Notes: generated by a model from the sequence alone, not told the origin. Shown: positions 24,837-35,310, counted from the stretch's first letter. The stretch: 64,000 nucleotides of DNA from Myxococcus xanthus (GCF_006402735.1 NZ_CP017174.1:623001-687000), one strand, 5' to 3'. A program made the numbers and translations.

Positions 24837-26060
24837 TCAGTCGTGACCGACGAGACAGCCGAAGGGGTCCTGGTCGGGCAGGCTGTTCCAGAGCCGGACG
24901 AAGTCGTGGAGCCCGCTCGCGTAGAGCTGTTCGAAAATCTGGTAGATGGGCTGGAAGCGCGGGTCGGCCATCGCCATGTTGGCCATGACGGGCAGGGCCT
25001 CGCGGCCGGATGCGCGCGCGGCGAAGCGGAAGAGGGCCCACCGCACGCACGTCTCCTGCTCCCGGGCGAAGGCCTGGGCGAACAGCTCCAGCACCTGCTG
25101 GTTGTCTCCGGAGATGGAGAGGTTGTGGGCGGCGGCCTCGCGTCCGTCCGGGCTGCCCTCCTGCGTGAGCACCTTCGCGTACCGCGCGCGGGTGTGCTCA
25201 TCCAGCACGGGCGTGGCGTGCATGGGCGTGGACAGCGCCAGGTAGCGAATCTGCTCGTCGGGGGACTCGGTGCCGATGGCGAGCAGCGCGTCCATGTAGG
25301 GCGCGGCGTTGCCCTTCGCCTCGAAGTCGCGCTTCATGACGCGGGCGATGGTGCGCGTGGCGGCCCAGCCTGCCTCGCCGGAGACGGGGTCCTTCGCGAA
25401 GGCCGTCAGGGTGTCCAGCGCCGCCGGCTCGAAGCGCTTCTGCGTGTCCAGCGCGGACAGGATGCCCGCGCGCCGTCCGCCGTCGAGCGTGGCGTCCATG
25501 CCCTGCGCCAGCAGCTGGGTGGCCACCTGGGCGTGGTGCACCGCCTCCGAGCCACGCAGCGCCGTCAGGAGGACGTCGAACTCGTCGGGCCCCGCGGTGC
25601 GCGCCCAGGACAGCACCTGGCTCGCTCGGCCCGGGTCCTGGCCAATCAGCTCCGTCAGGCGCTCCGCCAGGTAGTCCGCGACCAGCGAATCCCCCGACGC
25701 GAGCAGCGGCGCGGCCCACGCGCGGAAGTTCTCCAGCGTCACCGCCGCGTCGAAGCGCTCCAGCTCGCGCCAGCACACGGCCTCGTCGAAGCGAGGGGGC
25801 GGCGGCTCTTCGTCGTGCGTCCCACCCGCGCCCGCGCGCCCGTCGTGGCCTCTCCCGCCGGATGTGGCCTTCTGGGACGCCGCGGCGGTGCCGCCGGCTT
25901 CGGCATCGGACGGCTCGCCATCGCCGCCACGCGACGACAGCAGCGCCACGCCTCCCACGAGCAAGGCCGCGCCCGCGAGCCACGCCAGCGCCTTGGGCAC
26001 GCGACGGCCCGGAGCGCCCGGAGCGGGGGCGGCGGAACGGTGGATGGATTCTGGAGTCAT
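24837..26060 (-). CDS. membrane-anchored HEAT-like helical repeat protein
   Basis: A 407-residue protein with an N-terminal transmembrane segment (ALAWLAGAALLVGGVALL, about residues 23-40), a Gly/Asp/Ala-rich spacer, and then about 310 residues of helical repeats related to HEAT/Armadillo solenoids (for example EAGWAATRTIARVMKRDF). Most of the protein should lie in the periplasm. It starts the operon with the second HEAT-type protein and the M23-like peptidase. The ATG at 26060 was preferred to a TTG nine codons upstream. A scaffold, inhibitor or escort role for the peptidase is inferred from gene order only. Confidence 0.78.
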   Translation of the reverse strand: MTPESIHRSAAPAPGAPGRRVPKALAWLAGAALLVGGVALLSSRGGDGEPSDAEAGGTAAASQKATSGGRGHDGRAGAGGTHDEEPPPPRFDEAVCWRELERFDAAVTLENFRAWAAPLLASGDSLVADYLAERLTELIGQDPGRASQVLSWARTAGPDEFDVLLTALRGSEAVHHAQVATQLLAQGMDATLDGGRRAGILSALDTQKRFEPAALDTLTAFAKDPVSGEAGWAATRTIARVMKRDFEAKGNAAPYMDALLAIGTESPDEQIRYLALSTPMHATPVLDEHTRARYAKVLTQEGSPDGREAAAHNLSISGDNQQVLELFAQAFAREQETCVRWALFRFAARASGREALPVMANMAMADPRFQPIYQIFEQLYASGLHDFVRLWNSLPDQDPFGCLVGHD

Positions 26061-26130
26061 GGCGCCTGGGCCTGTGAGGGGGTCCAATCCCCCTGAGGGC
26101 CCAGCGCGCGCGCCGTCTCAGAAAATCATT

Positions 26131-26152
26131 TCGCGCGGATTTTCCCGCGCGA
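26131..26152 (-). terminator. terminator of the Ser/Thr kinase gene
   Basis: TCGCGCGG (26131-26138) and CCGCGCGA (26145-26152) form a perfect eight-base stem with a six-base loop. On the reverse strand it lies just after the kinase stop and is followed by AATGATTTTC. A second small hairpin, AGGGGG/CCCCCT (26077-26094), lies further on. Confidence 0.65.
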
Positions 26153-26155
26153 GGC

Positions 26156-27823
26156 TCAGCGGCCCGTCTTGATGCCCAGGCCGCCGCCCTGGCCGGGATT
26201 GGCGGGCCGCTTCGTCCCGGCGGCCGGCGTGCTCGGACTGGACTTGCCGCCTCCGGCGCGCCGCAGCTCCAGGCGCAGCTCCTCGTCCGTGGCGGACACC
26301 TGCCGTGTCACGGGCTCGTAGCCGTTGAGGGCCAGCGTCACCGACACCGGGGCGGCTCCGGCCTCCAGCTCCAGGCGCAGCGGTGTCTCGCCGCGCTCCT
26401 CGCCGTTGACGCTCACCCGGGCTCCAGGGGGCTCGGTGATGACGGGCAGCTTCACGTGGCGCGCCGGCTCGGGGTCCACGTGTGGAGGCGGCTGCACTTC
26501 AGGCGCGACTTCCGGCTGGTGCGGCACGGCCACTTCCACCGGCGGACGGACCGGGGTGGCGTCCGCGGGCGAACGGAAGAAGACGATGCCCGCGCCCGCG
26601 ATGAGCAGGCCCAGCCCCGCCGTGGCCACCGGGAGCCAGGGGATGCGCCGGGCCGGCTCCGGTTGCTGACGGGCCAGGGGCGCGGTGCCTCGCGTCTGCT
26701 CCTTCGGCTGCGGCGCGGCGGCGGCGTGCCGCGAGCGCGTCCCGGGGACGGCGCCATGGGGGGAGCCGCGCATGGCCCGCGACGCGGAGGAGCGCCCCGC
26801 GGGGCCCAGCAGCCCCGGCACGCCGCTGAGCGACGAGTTGGAGCGCGAGTCCAGGTCCGCGTCCTCCGCGAGCTGGTCCAGCTTCGCCGGGTCCGTCTCA
26901 TGGGCGATGCGGTCCGCGTAGAGCTCCCGCAGGAAGGCGGCCAGGTGCGCGCTGCTGGAGGGCAGCCGCAGGTTGAGCGCGTAGTCCTCCAGCGCCAGCC
27001 GGAAGGCGCCGCAGTCCGGGTAGCGCTGGTCCGGCGAGGGCGCCAGCGCCTTGAGCACCACTTCGTCCAGGCCCGGTGGCAGGCGCGGGTTGAGCTGCGA
27101 CGGCCGTGGCACCTGGCAGTCCTTCACCAGCCGCAGCGTCATCATGTCCGACTCGCCCTTGAAGAGGCGCTTGCCGGTGAGCAGCTCCCACATGACGACG
27201 CCCAGCGCGAACAAGTCACTGCGCGCGTCGATGGAGAGCCCGCTGGCCTGCTCCGGGGACATGTACGGGTACTTGCCCTTGAGGACGCCGGTGGCCGTGT
27301 TCTGGCTGCTGGTGGCCGCCTTCGCCACGCCGAAGTCGATGACCTTCACCCCGCCGTCGAAGCCGACCAGGATGTTTTGCGGCGACACGTCGCGGTGCAC
27401 CAGCCGCAGCGGCTTGCCCTGGGCGTCACGCGCCTGGTGCGCGTAGTCGAGCCCGGCGGCCGCGTCCGCGATGATGCGGAGGATGAGTCCCACCGGCAGC
27501 GTCTTGCCTTGCGCGCGGGACGTCTTGTCCAGGCGGCGCACGTCGTCGCCCTGCACGTACTCCATCGCCAGGCAGTGGCGGCCCTCAATCTCTGTCAGGT
27601 CGAGGATGGTGATGAGGTTGGGGTGCGTCAGGCGCGCTACGAGCCCCGCCTCGTCCAGGAACATGGAGAGGAACTCATCATCCTCCGCGAGGTGGGGAAG
27701 GATGAGCTTGAGGACGACAAGTCGCTCGAACCCCGTCCCATGTTCGCGGGCCAGAAACACCTGACCCATTCCCCCAGAGGCAATCTTGCGTAGTAGCTCG
27801 TACTTACCGAATGGCACAGCCAT
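26156..27823 (-). CDS. Ser/Thr protein kinase with PEGA domain
   Basis: A 555-residue eukaryotic-like kinase. The kinase domain covers about 8-275: the Gly loop IASGGMGQVF, VVLKLILP with the ATP lysine, catalytic HRDVSPQNIL, DFGVAK and the activation-segment YMSPEQASG. A disordered Arg/Pro region follows, then one transmembrane segment (about 397-418), a Pro/Val-rich stretch and a PEGA domain (TEPPGARVSVNGEERGETPL). The PEGA domain would be outside the membrane as sensor or cell-wall binder. The HRD, DFG and Lys residues are all present, so it should be active. The start ATG overlaps no neighbour. The kinase substrate is unknown. Confidence 0.93.
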   Translation of the reverse strand: MAVPFGKYELLRKIASGGMGQVFLAREHGTGFERLVVLKLILPHLAEDDEFLSMFLDEAGLVARLTHPNLITILDLTEIEGRHCLAMEYVQGDDVRRLDKTSRAQGKTLPVGLILRIIADAAAGLDYAHQARDAQGKPLRLVHRDVSPQNILVGFDGGVKVIDFGVAKAATSSQNTATGVLKGKYPYMSPEQASGLSIDARSDLFALGVVMWELLTGKRLFKGESDMMTLRLVKDCQVPRPSQLNPRLPPGLDEVVLKALAPSPDQRYPDCGAFRLALEDYALNLRLPSSSAHLAAFLRELYADRIAHETDPAKLDQLAEDADLDSRSNSSLSGVPGLLGPAGRSSASRAMRGSPHGAVPGTRSRHAAAAPQPKEQTRGTAPLARQQPEPARRIPWLPVATAGLGLLIAGAGIVFFRSPADATPVRPPVEVAVPHQPEVAPEVQPPPHVDPEPARHVKLPVITEPPGARVSVNGEERGETPLRLELEAGAAPVSVTLALNGYEPVTRQVSATDEELRLELRRAGGGKSSPSTPAAGTKRPANPGQGGGLGIKTGR

Positions 27824-27909
27824 GTGTGCCCGCCAGGATATCGCTCTTTCTTACCTCGTGGGAATTGCTCAGTCGCGAATTACCCCACAGGGTTGGGAAC
27901 GAGCAGGCA

Positions 27910-27930
27910 GGCAGGCGTGAACGGCCTGCC
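27910..27930 (-). terminator. hairpin after the ABC permease gene
   Basis: GGCAGGC (27910-27916) and GCCTGCC (27924-27930) form a seven-base stem with a seven-base loop, 18 bases beyond the permease stop on the reverse strand. Confidence 0.5.
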
Positions 27931-27947
27931 CGGCTTTCCGGGGTGAG

Positions 27948-28709
27948 TCAGGCTTTCATTTTGTAGCCGGAGCGCAGGACGGCGTAGGTGAGCGCGGTGG
28001 CCACCACGGCGACGGCGAAGAGGATGCTCCCGCCGCCCAGGGGCGAATAGATGCTGCGGCCGAGCATGCCGTAGCGCAGCCCTTCCACCATGTAGACCAT
28101 GGGGTTGAAGAGGCTGACGGTGTTCCAGGGCGCGGGCAGCTCGCGCACGGAATAGAAGACGCCGCCCAGGAAGGTGAGGGGCAGCATGACGAAGGTGGGG
28201 AAGAAGTTGATCTGCTCGAACTTCTCCGCCCACACCGCGGCGAGCATGCCCAGCACACTGAAGACGTAGGACGACAGGATGAGGAAGTACGCGGCCACTC
28301 CCGCGTGCTCCAGGCTGAAGCCGGTGAAGAAGGTGGCCACGGCCCAGGTGAGCAGACCCACCGCGAGCCCGCGCACCATGGCGCCGCCGATGAAGCCCGC
28401 CATCAACTCACCGGGCCCCAGCGGGGCCACCAGCAAGTCCACCACGGTGCCCTGAATCTTGGTGATGAACAGCGACGAGGAGCTGTTGAGGAAGGCGTTG
28501 TTCGCGATGCCGAGGAAGACGAGCCCCGGCACGATGAAGTGCAGGTACGGCAGGCCCTCCACCGTCTGGACGCGGTTGGACATGGAGACGCCGAAGACGA
28601 TGAAATACAGCGTGGTGCTGATGAGGGGCGACAGGACGGTTTGCCCCGGCACGCGCATGAAGCGCCGGACCTCCTTCGCCAGAAGGGTCTTCATCCCAAG
28701 GACGTTCAT
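27948..28709 (-). CDS. ABC-2 type transporter permease
   Basis: A 253-residue integral membrane protein with about six hydrophobic segments. It begins MNVLGMKTLLAKEVRRFMRV, the amphipathic N-terminus of ABC-2 permeases, and includes LPLTFLGGVFYSVRELP, the family signature before the last segments. It starts nine bases after the ATPase gene, so the two form one exporter (half-transporter dimer with two ATPases). Relatives export drugs, polysaccharides or lipids; nothing here tells which. Confidence 0.92.
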   Translation of the reverse strand: MNVLGMKTLLAKEVRRFMRVPGQTVLSPLISTTLYFIVFGVSMSNRVQTVEGLPYLHFIVPGLVFLGIANNAFLNSSSSLFITKIQGTVVDLLVAPLGPGELMAGFIGGAMVRGLAVGLLTWAVATFFTGFSLEHAGVAAYFLILSSYVFSVLGMLAAVWAEKFEQINFFPTFVMLPLTFLGGVFYSVRELPAPWNTVSLFNPMVYMVEGLRYGMLGRSIYSPLGGGSILFAVAVVATALTYAVLRSGYKMKA

Positions 28710-28718
28710 GATGAGGGC

Positions 28719-29651
28719 TCAGGCGGCCTGCTGTGGGCGGCCACGGAGGATTTCGATGAGCACGTCTTCCATGCGAGAGCGGCGCGTCTCCACGTCGGAG
28801 ATGAGCTGCCCTTCGGCGTAGAGGGCGCGGAGCAGCTCGCCGGACGGGGCGCAGCCATCGCGCTCCACGTAGGTGAGGGTGCGGCCGTCCTCGCTGAGGC
28901 GGGCGGTGAAGCGCTTGCCGGCCTCGGACAGGCCCGGCTGCGGCTGCTCGAAAGTGATGATGACGCGGCGCTCGCCGAAGCGGCGCAGCAGGGTGGCCTT
29001 GTCCTCCACCATGAGGAGGCGGCCCTCGTTGATGATGCCCACGCGGTCGGCCAGCTCCTCGGCCTCTTCCAGGTAGTGCGTGGTGAGGACGATGGTGGTG
29101 CCCTCCGAGGCGAGCTTGCGCACGTAGGTCCACAAGTCGCGGCGCAGCTCCACGTCCACGCCCGCGGTGGGCTCGTCGAGGAACACGAGGCGGGGCTTGT
29201 GCACCAGCGCCTTGGCGATGAGCAGCCGGCGCTTCATGCCACCGGACAGCGCGCGCGTGTACGCGTCCTTCTTCGCGTGCAGGTTGAGGGCGGTGAGCAC
29301 CTCGTCGATGCGCGCGTCATCCGCGGGGCGGCCGTAGAAGCCCAGCTGGATGCGCAGCGATTCGGCCACGGTGAAGAAGGGGTCGAAGTTGATTTCCTGC
29401 GGCACGAGCCCGATGTCGTAGCGCGGACCCACCGGGTCCTGGTCCAGGTCCTTGCCGAAGACGCGGATGCTGCCGGAGGACTTCTTCACCAGGCCGCAGA
29501 CGCTGCCAATCATCGTCGTCTTGCCCGCGCCGTTGGGGCCCAGCAAGGCGAAGATTTCACCGGGACGGATGGCGAGGTCCACGGTGTGAAGTGCCGTGAA
29601 CTCTCCGTAACGCTTGGAGAGTCCCTGGAGTTCGAGGGCGGGGACGGACAT
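28719..29651 (-). CDS. ABC transporter ATP-binding protein
   Basis: A 310-residue ABC ATPase of the drug/NodI-type exporter group. It has Walker [10 protein letters not shown], signature LSGGMKRRL, Walker B LVFLDEPTAGVD and the switch His in VLTTHYLEEAEE. The C-terminal 80 residues are the extra domain common in this group. The ATG at 29651 has AGGAAG seven bases upstream; the 39-residue Arg-rich upstream frame is rejected. It is the first gene of the pair with the ABC-2 permease. Confidence 0.95.
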   Translation of the reverse strand: MSVPALELQGLSKRYGEFTALHTVDLAIRPGEIFALLGPNGAGKTTMIGSVCGLVKKSSGSIRVFGKDLDQDPVGPRYDIGLVPQEINFDPFFTVAESLRIQLGFYGRPADDARIDEVLTALNLHAKKDAYTRALSGGMKRRLLIAKALVHKPRLVFLDEPTAGVDVELRRDLWTYVRKLASEGTTIVLTTHYLEEAEELADRVGIINEGRLLMVEDKATLLRRFGERRVIITFEQPQPGLSEAGKRFTARLSEDGRTLTYVERDGCAPSGELLRALYAEGQLISDVETRRSRMEDVLIEILRGRPQQAA

Positions 29652-29774
29652 GGCGCGCTTCCTGTAACACCTCCGGTCGCGCGGCGCTCGCCTTGTGTGC
29701 GGGCGCGGTGTCCGTCCCTGGCGACTCGCTATCGCAAGTCGGGCAGGGTGGCGCGTCGCGTTGTCCACCCGGTG

Positions 29775-30605
29775 TCATTCCCGCATGGCGACTTCCTGGA
29801 GCGTGCCCTCGCGGCACTGGAAGACCGCGAACGCATCCGCGCCCTGCTCCACGCTGGCGAGGCACCGCACGAGCGAACGCTGGCCGCCGGGGTGCTGGAC
29901 GGTGCCGGCGTAGGGCCGGTGCAGGTGGCCACAGAGGACCAGCCGGGGCTGGAGCGCGTCCACCAGGAGCCGCGCGTACGCGTTGCCGACGAGGTCGTGG
30001 CTCGCGCTGCGGCGCTGTCCCTGGAAGTCGGCGGCCTCCTCGGGCGGGATGATGCCGGAGGGCCAGTCATGCAGCAGGAGTACGTCCGCGCGCCCGAGCG
30101 CCAGGACTCGCTCGACGTCCTGTTCGTTGAAGAAGGTGAAGTCCTTGTTGGACACGTCGCCCATCGAGGCCAGCGGCGGGCGGGACTTGCAGAAGGTGGC
30201 TTCGCGGTGGATGCCAGACAGGCCCGCCACGCGGAGGCCGTTCAACTCCACCACGCCGCTCCGGCCCAGGTAGTGGCAGTGCGGCGCCAGCTCGAAGCCC
30301 TCGGGGTACAGGTCGAGGTGACCGTAGGGCTCGTGGTTGCCGCCGATGAAGTAGACGGGCCAGGGGAAGCGGCGCCGTCGCTGGTGGTAGGCCTCGAAGT
30401 CCCCCAGGTGCCTGTGCTTCATGGGTGCGGCCATGGTGACCAGGTCGGCGTCGTGACGGTGGGGCTCGAAGTCGCCCACCTGGAGCACGAAGTCGAGCGG
30501 CCTTCGGCTGCGTTCCTCCCAGGCAGTGAGGTGACTCACCATCCGGTGCATGTGCCCGTGGACGTCGCCCACCACGGCGAAGAAGAACGTCTGGGAGGAG
30601 GACAT
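29775..30605 (-). CDS. metallophosphoesterase resembling RNA lariat debranching enzyme Dbr1
   Basis: A 276-residue calcineurin-like phosphoesterase. The metal motifs are all present: GDVHGH, QVGDFEP, GGNHE, LLLHDWP and CGHLH. The overall sequence follows eukaryotic Dbr1 closely in order and wording: ADLVTMAAPMKHRHLGDF, IGGNHEPYGHL, HYLGRSGVVELNGLRVAGLS, then a segment where Dbr1 has its lariat-recognition loop. Dbr1 cuts 2'-5' phosphodiester bonds of branched RNA. One difference is that Dbr1 has Cys where this protein has the ordinary Asp of GDVHG. It is probably cytoplasmic and monocistronic. The substrate is not known; the Dbr1 link is from memory of the family and should be scored by profile. 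Confidence 0.8.
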   Translation of the reverse strand: MSSSQTFFFAVVGDVHGHMHRMVSHLTAWEERSRRPLDFVLQVGDFEPHRHDADLVTMAAPMKHRHLGDFEAYHQRRRRFPWPVYFIGGNHEPYGHLDLYPEGFELAPHCHYLGRSGVVELNGLRVAGLSGIHREATFCKSRPPLASMGDVSNKDFTFFNEQDVERVLALGRADVLLLHDWPSGIIPPEEAADFQGQRRSASHDLVGNAYARLLVDALQPRLVLCGHLHRPYAGTVQHPGGQRSLVRCLASVEQGADAFAVFQCREGTLQEVAMRE

Positions 30606-30712
30606 GGCGGTTTCCGTTCTGGGGGCAGCGGACCAGGAGGTTCAGGCTGCAATCGCGGGCGAGGACGGGGGCGGTGCTTTGGGACTGACGGGTGGTTCGT
30701 GTGCGGGTGGCC

Positions 30713-32140
30713 TTAGAGGGCTCCGGCGAGCCGCGTTCGCAGGCGCCTGAGGCCTTCGTCGATGCGGTCTACTGTCACGCCGCCGTAGCCCAGCACCCAG
30801 CCATGGCGGGTGGGCGTCCCGGCGAAGTAGCGAGAGAGTTCTTCGATGCCGATGCCCGCGTCACGGGCCCGTCGTGTGAGCTCCCGCTCCAACCGGGCGC
30901 CGCCTCGCGTGAAGGCGACGCACAGGTGCAGGCCCGCGACGGATGGCAGTTGCTCAAAGGCGTCTCCAAAGTGGTGGCGGAGTTTCTCCGACAGCCGCGT
31001 GTGCCGTTGCTCGTACTCGCGCCGCGTCTTTCGCAGGTGCCGGGCCAGTGCTCCCGTGTCGATGAAGCGCGCGAGCGCCGCCTGCGCGGGAAGCTGGCTG
31101 TGCCAGTCCGTCACCTGCTTCGCCAGCCGGAGCTCTCGTTGGAGCGAGGGCGGCGCGACGAGGAATCCCAATCGCAGCGCGGGGAGCAGCACCTTGGAGA
31201 ACGAGCCCACGTAGAGGACTCGGCCCGAACGGTCCAGGCTGTGCAACGTCTCCAAGGGCCGGCCGCCGAAGCGGAACTCGCTGTCGTAGTCGTCCTCGAT
31301 GACCACCGCGTCGCGCCGCCGGGCCCAGTCGAGCAGGGCCCTGCGGCGCGCGGGCGACATCACGATGCCCAGCGGGAACTGGTGGGACGGCGTGACGTAG
31401 ACGAGGCGCGTGTCGTCCGGCAGCGCCTGCATGTCGAGCCCCTCCTCGTCGACTGGCACCGGAACCACGCGGGCTCCGAGTGACTGGAACAGGAGCCGTG
31501 CGGGCGGGTAGCCGGGTTCCTCCACGGCGACGCGGTCTCCGGGCTCCAGCAGCACCCGGCCCGCGAGGTCTAGCGCCTGCTGCGCTCCATGCGTGATGAG
31601 CACGTCCGACGCTTCGGCACGAACGCCTCGGGAGACGCCCACGTGGCGTGCCACGGCCTCGCGCAGCTCGGGGTGGCCGGCCGGGTCCGCGTAGGCTGCC
31701 GTCATCACGGCGGCGCGCAGGTGCCGCGCGAGCAGCCGATGCCAGGTTTCGAACGGGAACAACGCGGCGTCGGGGGTGCCGACGCGGAAGTCATACGGCG
31801 CTGGCGGCTCGGCGGGTGGAGGGACGTGCAGCTCGCTCCAGACGGCGCGCGGACGCAGCTTCACACCGCGCGTCGCCGCCGCGCGCGCACATTGTTCCCG
31901 GGGCGCGTTCTGGACGAAGCTGCCCGCGCGGCCTCGGCCCACGAGCAGGCCCTCGGCGGCCAGCCATTCGTAGGCTACGCCCACCGTGTTGCGCGAGACG
32001 CCCAGCCGCTGGGCCAGCTCACGCGATGGAGGAACCTGCTCACCGTCCCGCAGCCGCCCGTCGAGAATCCGCGCGCGCAGCCCTCGGTAGATCTGCCCCG
32101 CGACGTCTCTGCGGTCCTGGAGGTCGACGTGAAGGTCCAT
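30713..32140 (-). CDS. MocR/PdxR-type transcriptional regulator
   Basis: A 475-residue fusion of a GntR winged-helix DNA-binding domain (about 10-75; [20 protein letters not shown]) and a class I aminotransferase-like domain. The PLP lysine is in [17 protein letters not shown], preceded by the PLP-phosphate and ring contacts ([20 protein letters not shown]). Proteins of this type sense PLP or amino-containing effectors; PdxR controls PLP synthesis. GAGGGG precedes the ATG. It is divergent from a cupin dioxygenase gene with inverted repeats between them, so that gene is the likely target. Confidence 0.92.
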   Translation of the reverse strand: MDLHVDLQDRRDVAGQIYRGLRARILDGRLRDGEQVPPSRELAQRLGVSRNTVGVAYEWLAAEGLLVGRGRAGSFVQNAPREQCARAAATRGVKLRPRAVWSELHVPPPAEPPAPYDFRVGTPDAALFPFETWHRLLARHLRAAVMTAAYADPAGHPELREAVARHVGVSRGVRAEASDVLITHGAQQALDLAGRVLLEPGDRVAVEEPGYPPARLLFQSLGARVVPVPVDEEGLDMQALPDDTRLVYVTPSHQFPLGIVMSPARRRALLDWARRRDAVVIEDDYDSEFRFGGRPLETLHSLDRSGRVLYVGSFSKVLLPALRLGFLVAPPSLQRELRLAKQVTDWHSQLPAQAALARFIDTGALARHLRKTRREYEQRHTRLSEKLRHHFGDAFEQLPSVAGLHLCVAFTRGGARLERELTRRARDAGIGIEELSRYFAGTPTRHGWVLGYGGVTVDRIDEGLRRLRTRLAGAL

Positions 32141-32157
32141 GCCAGGAGCCCCTCTAG

Positions 32158-32207
32158 TTTGGCCCAGTGAGATTCGTCAATTCTGGCCCGGTGGGCGGGC
32201 CAGTGAG
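32158..32207. promoter_or_regulatory. repeats in the MocR/cupin divergent region (likely operator)
   Basis: CTGGCCC (32183-32189) and GGGCCAG (32197-32203) form a perfect inverted repeat with seven bases between. GGCCCAGTGAG (32161-32171) repeats almost exactly as GGGCCAGTGAG (32197-32207) 36 bases on, in the same direction. MocR regulators commonly bind paired direct and inverted sites; binding here is inferred from position. Confidence 0.55.
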
Positions 32208-32243
32208 GGCGCAAGGTGACGGCGTTTCTTCACAGGAGCCATC

Positions 32244-32708
32244 ATGAACGACACGTCCTTGTCCTCTGCGTCCTCGCGCCCGGTCGACCCTGAGCGCATG
32301 CCCTGGATTCCCATGGGCCCCGCGGGCCTCTCCTTCAAGCCGCTTCGTTTCTTCCGGGATGGCTCCGGCTGGATGTACCTCTTCCGCTTGGAGCCCGGCA
32401 CCGTCATTCCCCGGCACCGCCACACCGGCGAGGTGCACGGCTTCAACCTCTCCGGGACTCGCGAGCTGCTCGACACGGGGGAGGTGATTGGCCCCGGTGG
32501 CTACGTCTACGAGCCGCCCGGCAATGTCGACAGCTGGCGGGTGACGGGCGACGCGCCGGTCGTCCTGCTGATCACCGTGCGCGGGGCCATCGAGTACCTG
32601 ACGGAGGATGGCCAGGTCTCCAAGCGCGTCACGTCCGAGGACCGGCTCCAGACCTACCGCCGCTGGTGCGAGGCGAACAGCGCGCCGTTCATGGCCACAC
32701 TCGAGTGA
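32244..32708 (+). CDS. cupin dioxygenase of the 2,4'-dihydroxyacetophenone dioxygenase-like family
   Basis: A 154-residue single-domain cupin. The metal motif is IPRHRHTGEVHGF (His residues with Glu), and the second motif includes GPGGYVYEPPGNVDSW. The pattern matches the family of 2,4'-dihydroxyacetophenone dioxygenase, which cleaves a C-C bond between carbonyl groups. It is divergent from the MocR regulator across a 103-base region with repeats. The substrate in this organism is not known. Confidence 0.82.
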   Translation: MNDTSLSSASSRPVDPERMPWIPMGPAGLSFKPLRFFRDGSGWMYLFRLEPGTVIPRHRHTGEVHGFNLSGTRELLDTGEVIGPGGYVYEPPGNVDSWRVTGDAPVVLLITVRGAIEYLTEDGQVSKRVTSEDRLQTYRRWCEANSAPFMATLE

Positions 32709-32752
32709 GCCCCGACGGCATGGTGTGAAGGCACGCTTGTTATGCTGACGCG

Positions 32753-33085
32753 GTGAAGACCCGGCACCTCAAGTCCGTGCTCCTGGCCCTGACCGTGGCG
32801 GGAGTGGCCATCCCCTACGCGGCCTTCGTGCCCTTCGTCGTGGAGCACGGGCTGGATGTTCCACTGTTCGTCGCGCAGGCCGCGGCCAATCGCATCAGCG
32901 CGTTTGCATGGCTGGACGTCGTGGTGTCCGCGGTCGTGTTGCTGGTGGCCGCGTACTCCGGCAGGTTCATCCAGCGGAATCAGGCCCTCTTCGTCACCGG
33001 CCTCACCCTGGGGGCCGGCGTTTCGGCGGGCCTGCCGCTGTTCCTGTACTTCGCGCTCGATGCCGGCGCGTTCAAGAGGGATTGA
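32753..33085 (+). CDS. DUF2834 membrane protein
   Basis: A 110-residue protein with three or four membrane segments: about 8-30, 45-65 ([20 protein letters not shown]) and 78-103. The conserved pattern [23 protein letters not shown] is that of DUF2834. The start is GTG at 32753 with no good ribosome binding site; the frame is open only from there. It lies 44 bases after the cupin gene on the same strand and may be co-transcribed. The role is unknown. Confidence 0.78.
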   Translation: MKTRHLKSVLLALTVAGVAIPYAAFVPFVVEHGLDVPLFVAQAAANRISAFAWLDVVVSAVVLLVAAYSGRFIQRNQALFVTGLTLGAGVSAGLPLFLYFALDAGAFKRD

Positions 33086-33317
33086 AAGAAGATGGATGCC
33101 GTCATGGAGCAGGCCCAGAGGGGGCTCCTGGCGGCACCGTTCGCTTTTCCACGCCTGCGGGGCGGGCCAAGGGGCGACGGCTTGTTCCGGGCTGCCCCCA
33201 CCTGTCGGGGCCGGTCGTTCGAGCCCCACGGGGTTGGGGGACGCTCTCGCCTTGAGTGCGCTGTTGCACCCTGGTATCCGCAGAGCCCCTCACTCCACCT
33301 TAAGCAGGAAGGCCCAG

Positions 33318-34997
<1,680 letters not shown>

Positions 34998-35010
34998 GCT
35001 GCTGCAGCCC

Positions 35011-35042
35011 GGAGCCACCGTACCGTGAGGTGCGGTGGCTCC
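35011..35042. terminator. bidirectional terminator hairpin
   Basis: GGAGCCACCGTACC (35011-35024) pairs with GGTGCGGTGGCTCC (35029-35042) with one G-T wobble and a four-base GTGA loop. It lies 13 bases after ettA and just before the end of the convergent small gene. Confidence 0.75.
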
Positions 35043-35050
35043 ACGGTGCT

Positions 35051-35296
35051 TCAGCAGCTGTGGATGCAGTCCACCGTGTAGAACGGCGTCACGTCCTCGG
35101 TGTTGTAGCAATCCGGGTTCGCGCAGGAGCAGTGCAGCGTCATCACGTACTCCGTGAGCGCCTCGTCGTTGTAGTACGTGTACGTGCAGGCCTGGTTGAG
35201 CGACTCGGCCTCGGCGACGGGCGTGTACCCCAGGCCGCCGACGACAACCCCCGCGGGAACCGCCAGCACCGCGAACGCCATGAGCAGCTTCTTCAT
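35051..35296 (-). CDS. small secreted Cys-rich protein (DUF6289-like)
   Basis: An 81-residue exported protein. The signal peptide MKKLLMAFAVLAVPAGVVVG probably runs to Ala30, leaving about 50 residues with six Cys: CTYTYYNDEALTEYV, HCSCANPDC and DCIHSC. The pattern resembles the DUF6289 family of small secreted proteins, whose role is unknown; this assignment is by eye. AGGAGAG lies six bases before the ATG. It starts 14 bases after the M15-type peptidase gene on the same strand, so the two are probably co-expressed. Confidence 0.75.
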   Translation of the reverse strand: MKKLLMAFAVLAVPAGVVVGGLGYTPVAEAESLNQACTYTYYNDEALTEYVMTLHCSCANPDCYNTEDVTPFYTVDCIHSC

Positions 35297-35310
35297 GTCT
35301 CTCTCCTGAG

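Noticed and set aside
28305..30716. 803-codon forward frame over the ABC exporter and phosphoesterase genes
   Set aside because: Antisense shadow; the reverse genes carry complete ABC and phosphoesterase motifs.
33200..33240. GGTCGTTCGAGCCCC, at first like a tRNA T-arm
   Set aside because: No acceptor stem, anticodon arm or D-arm can be built around it; it is only a local GC-rich hairpin.
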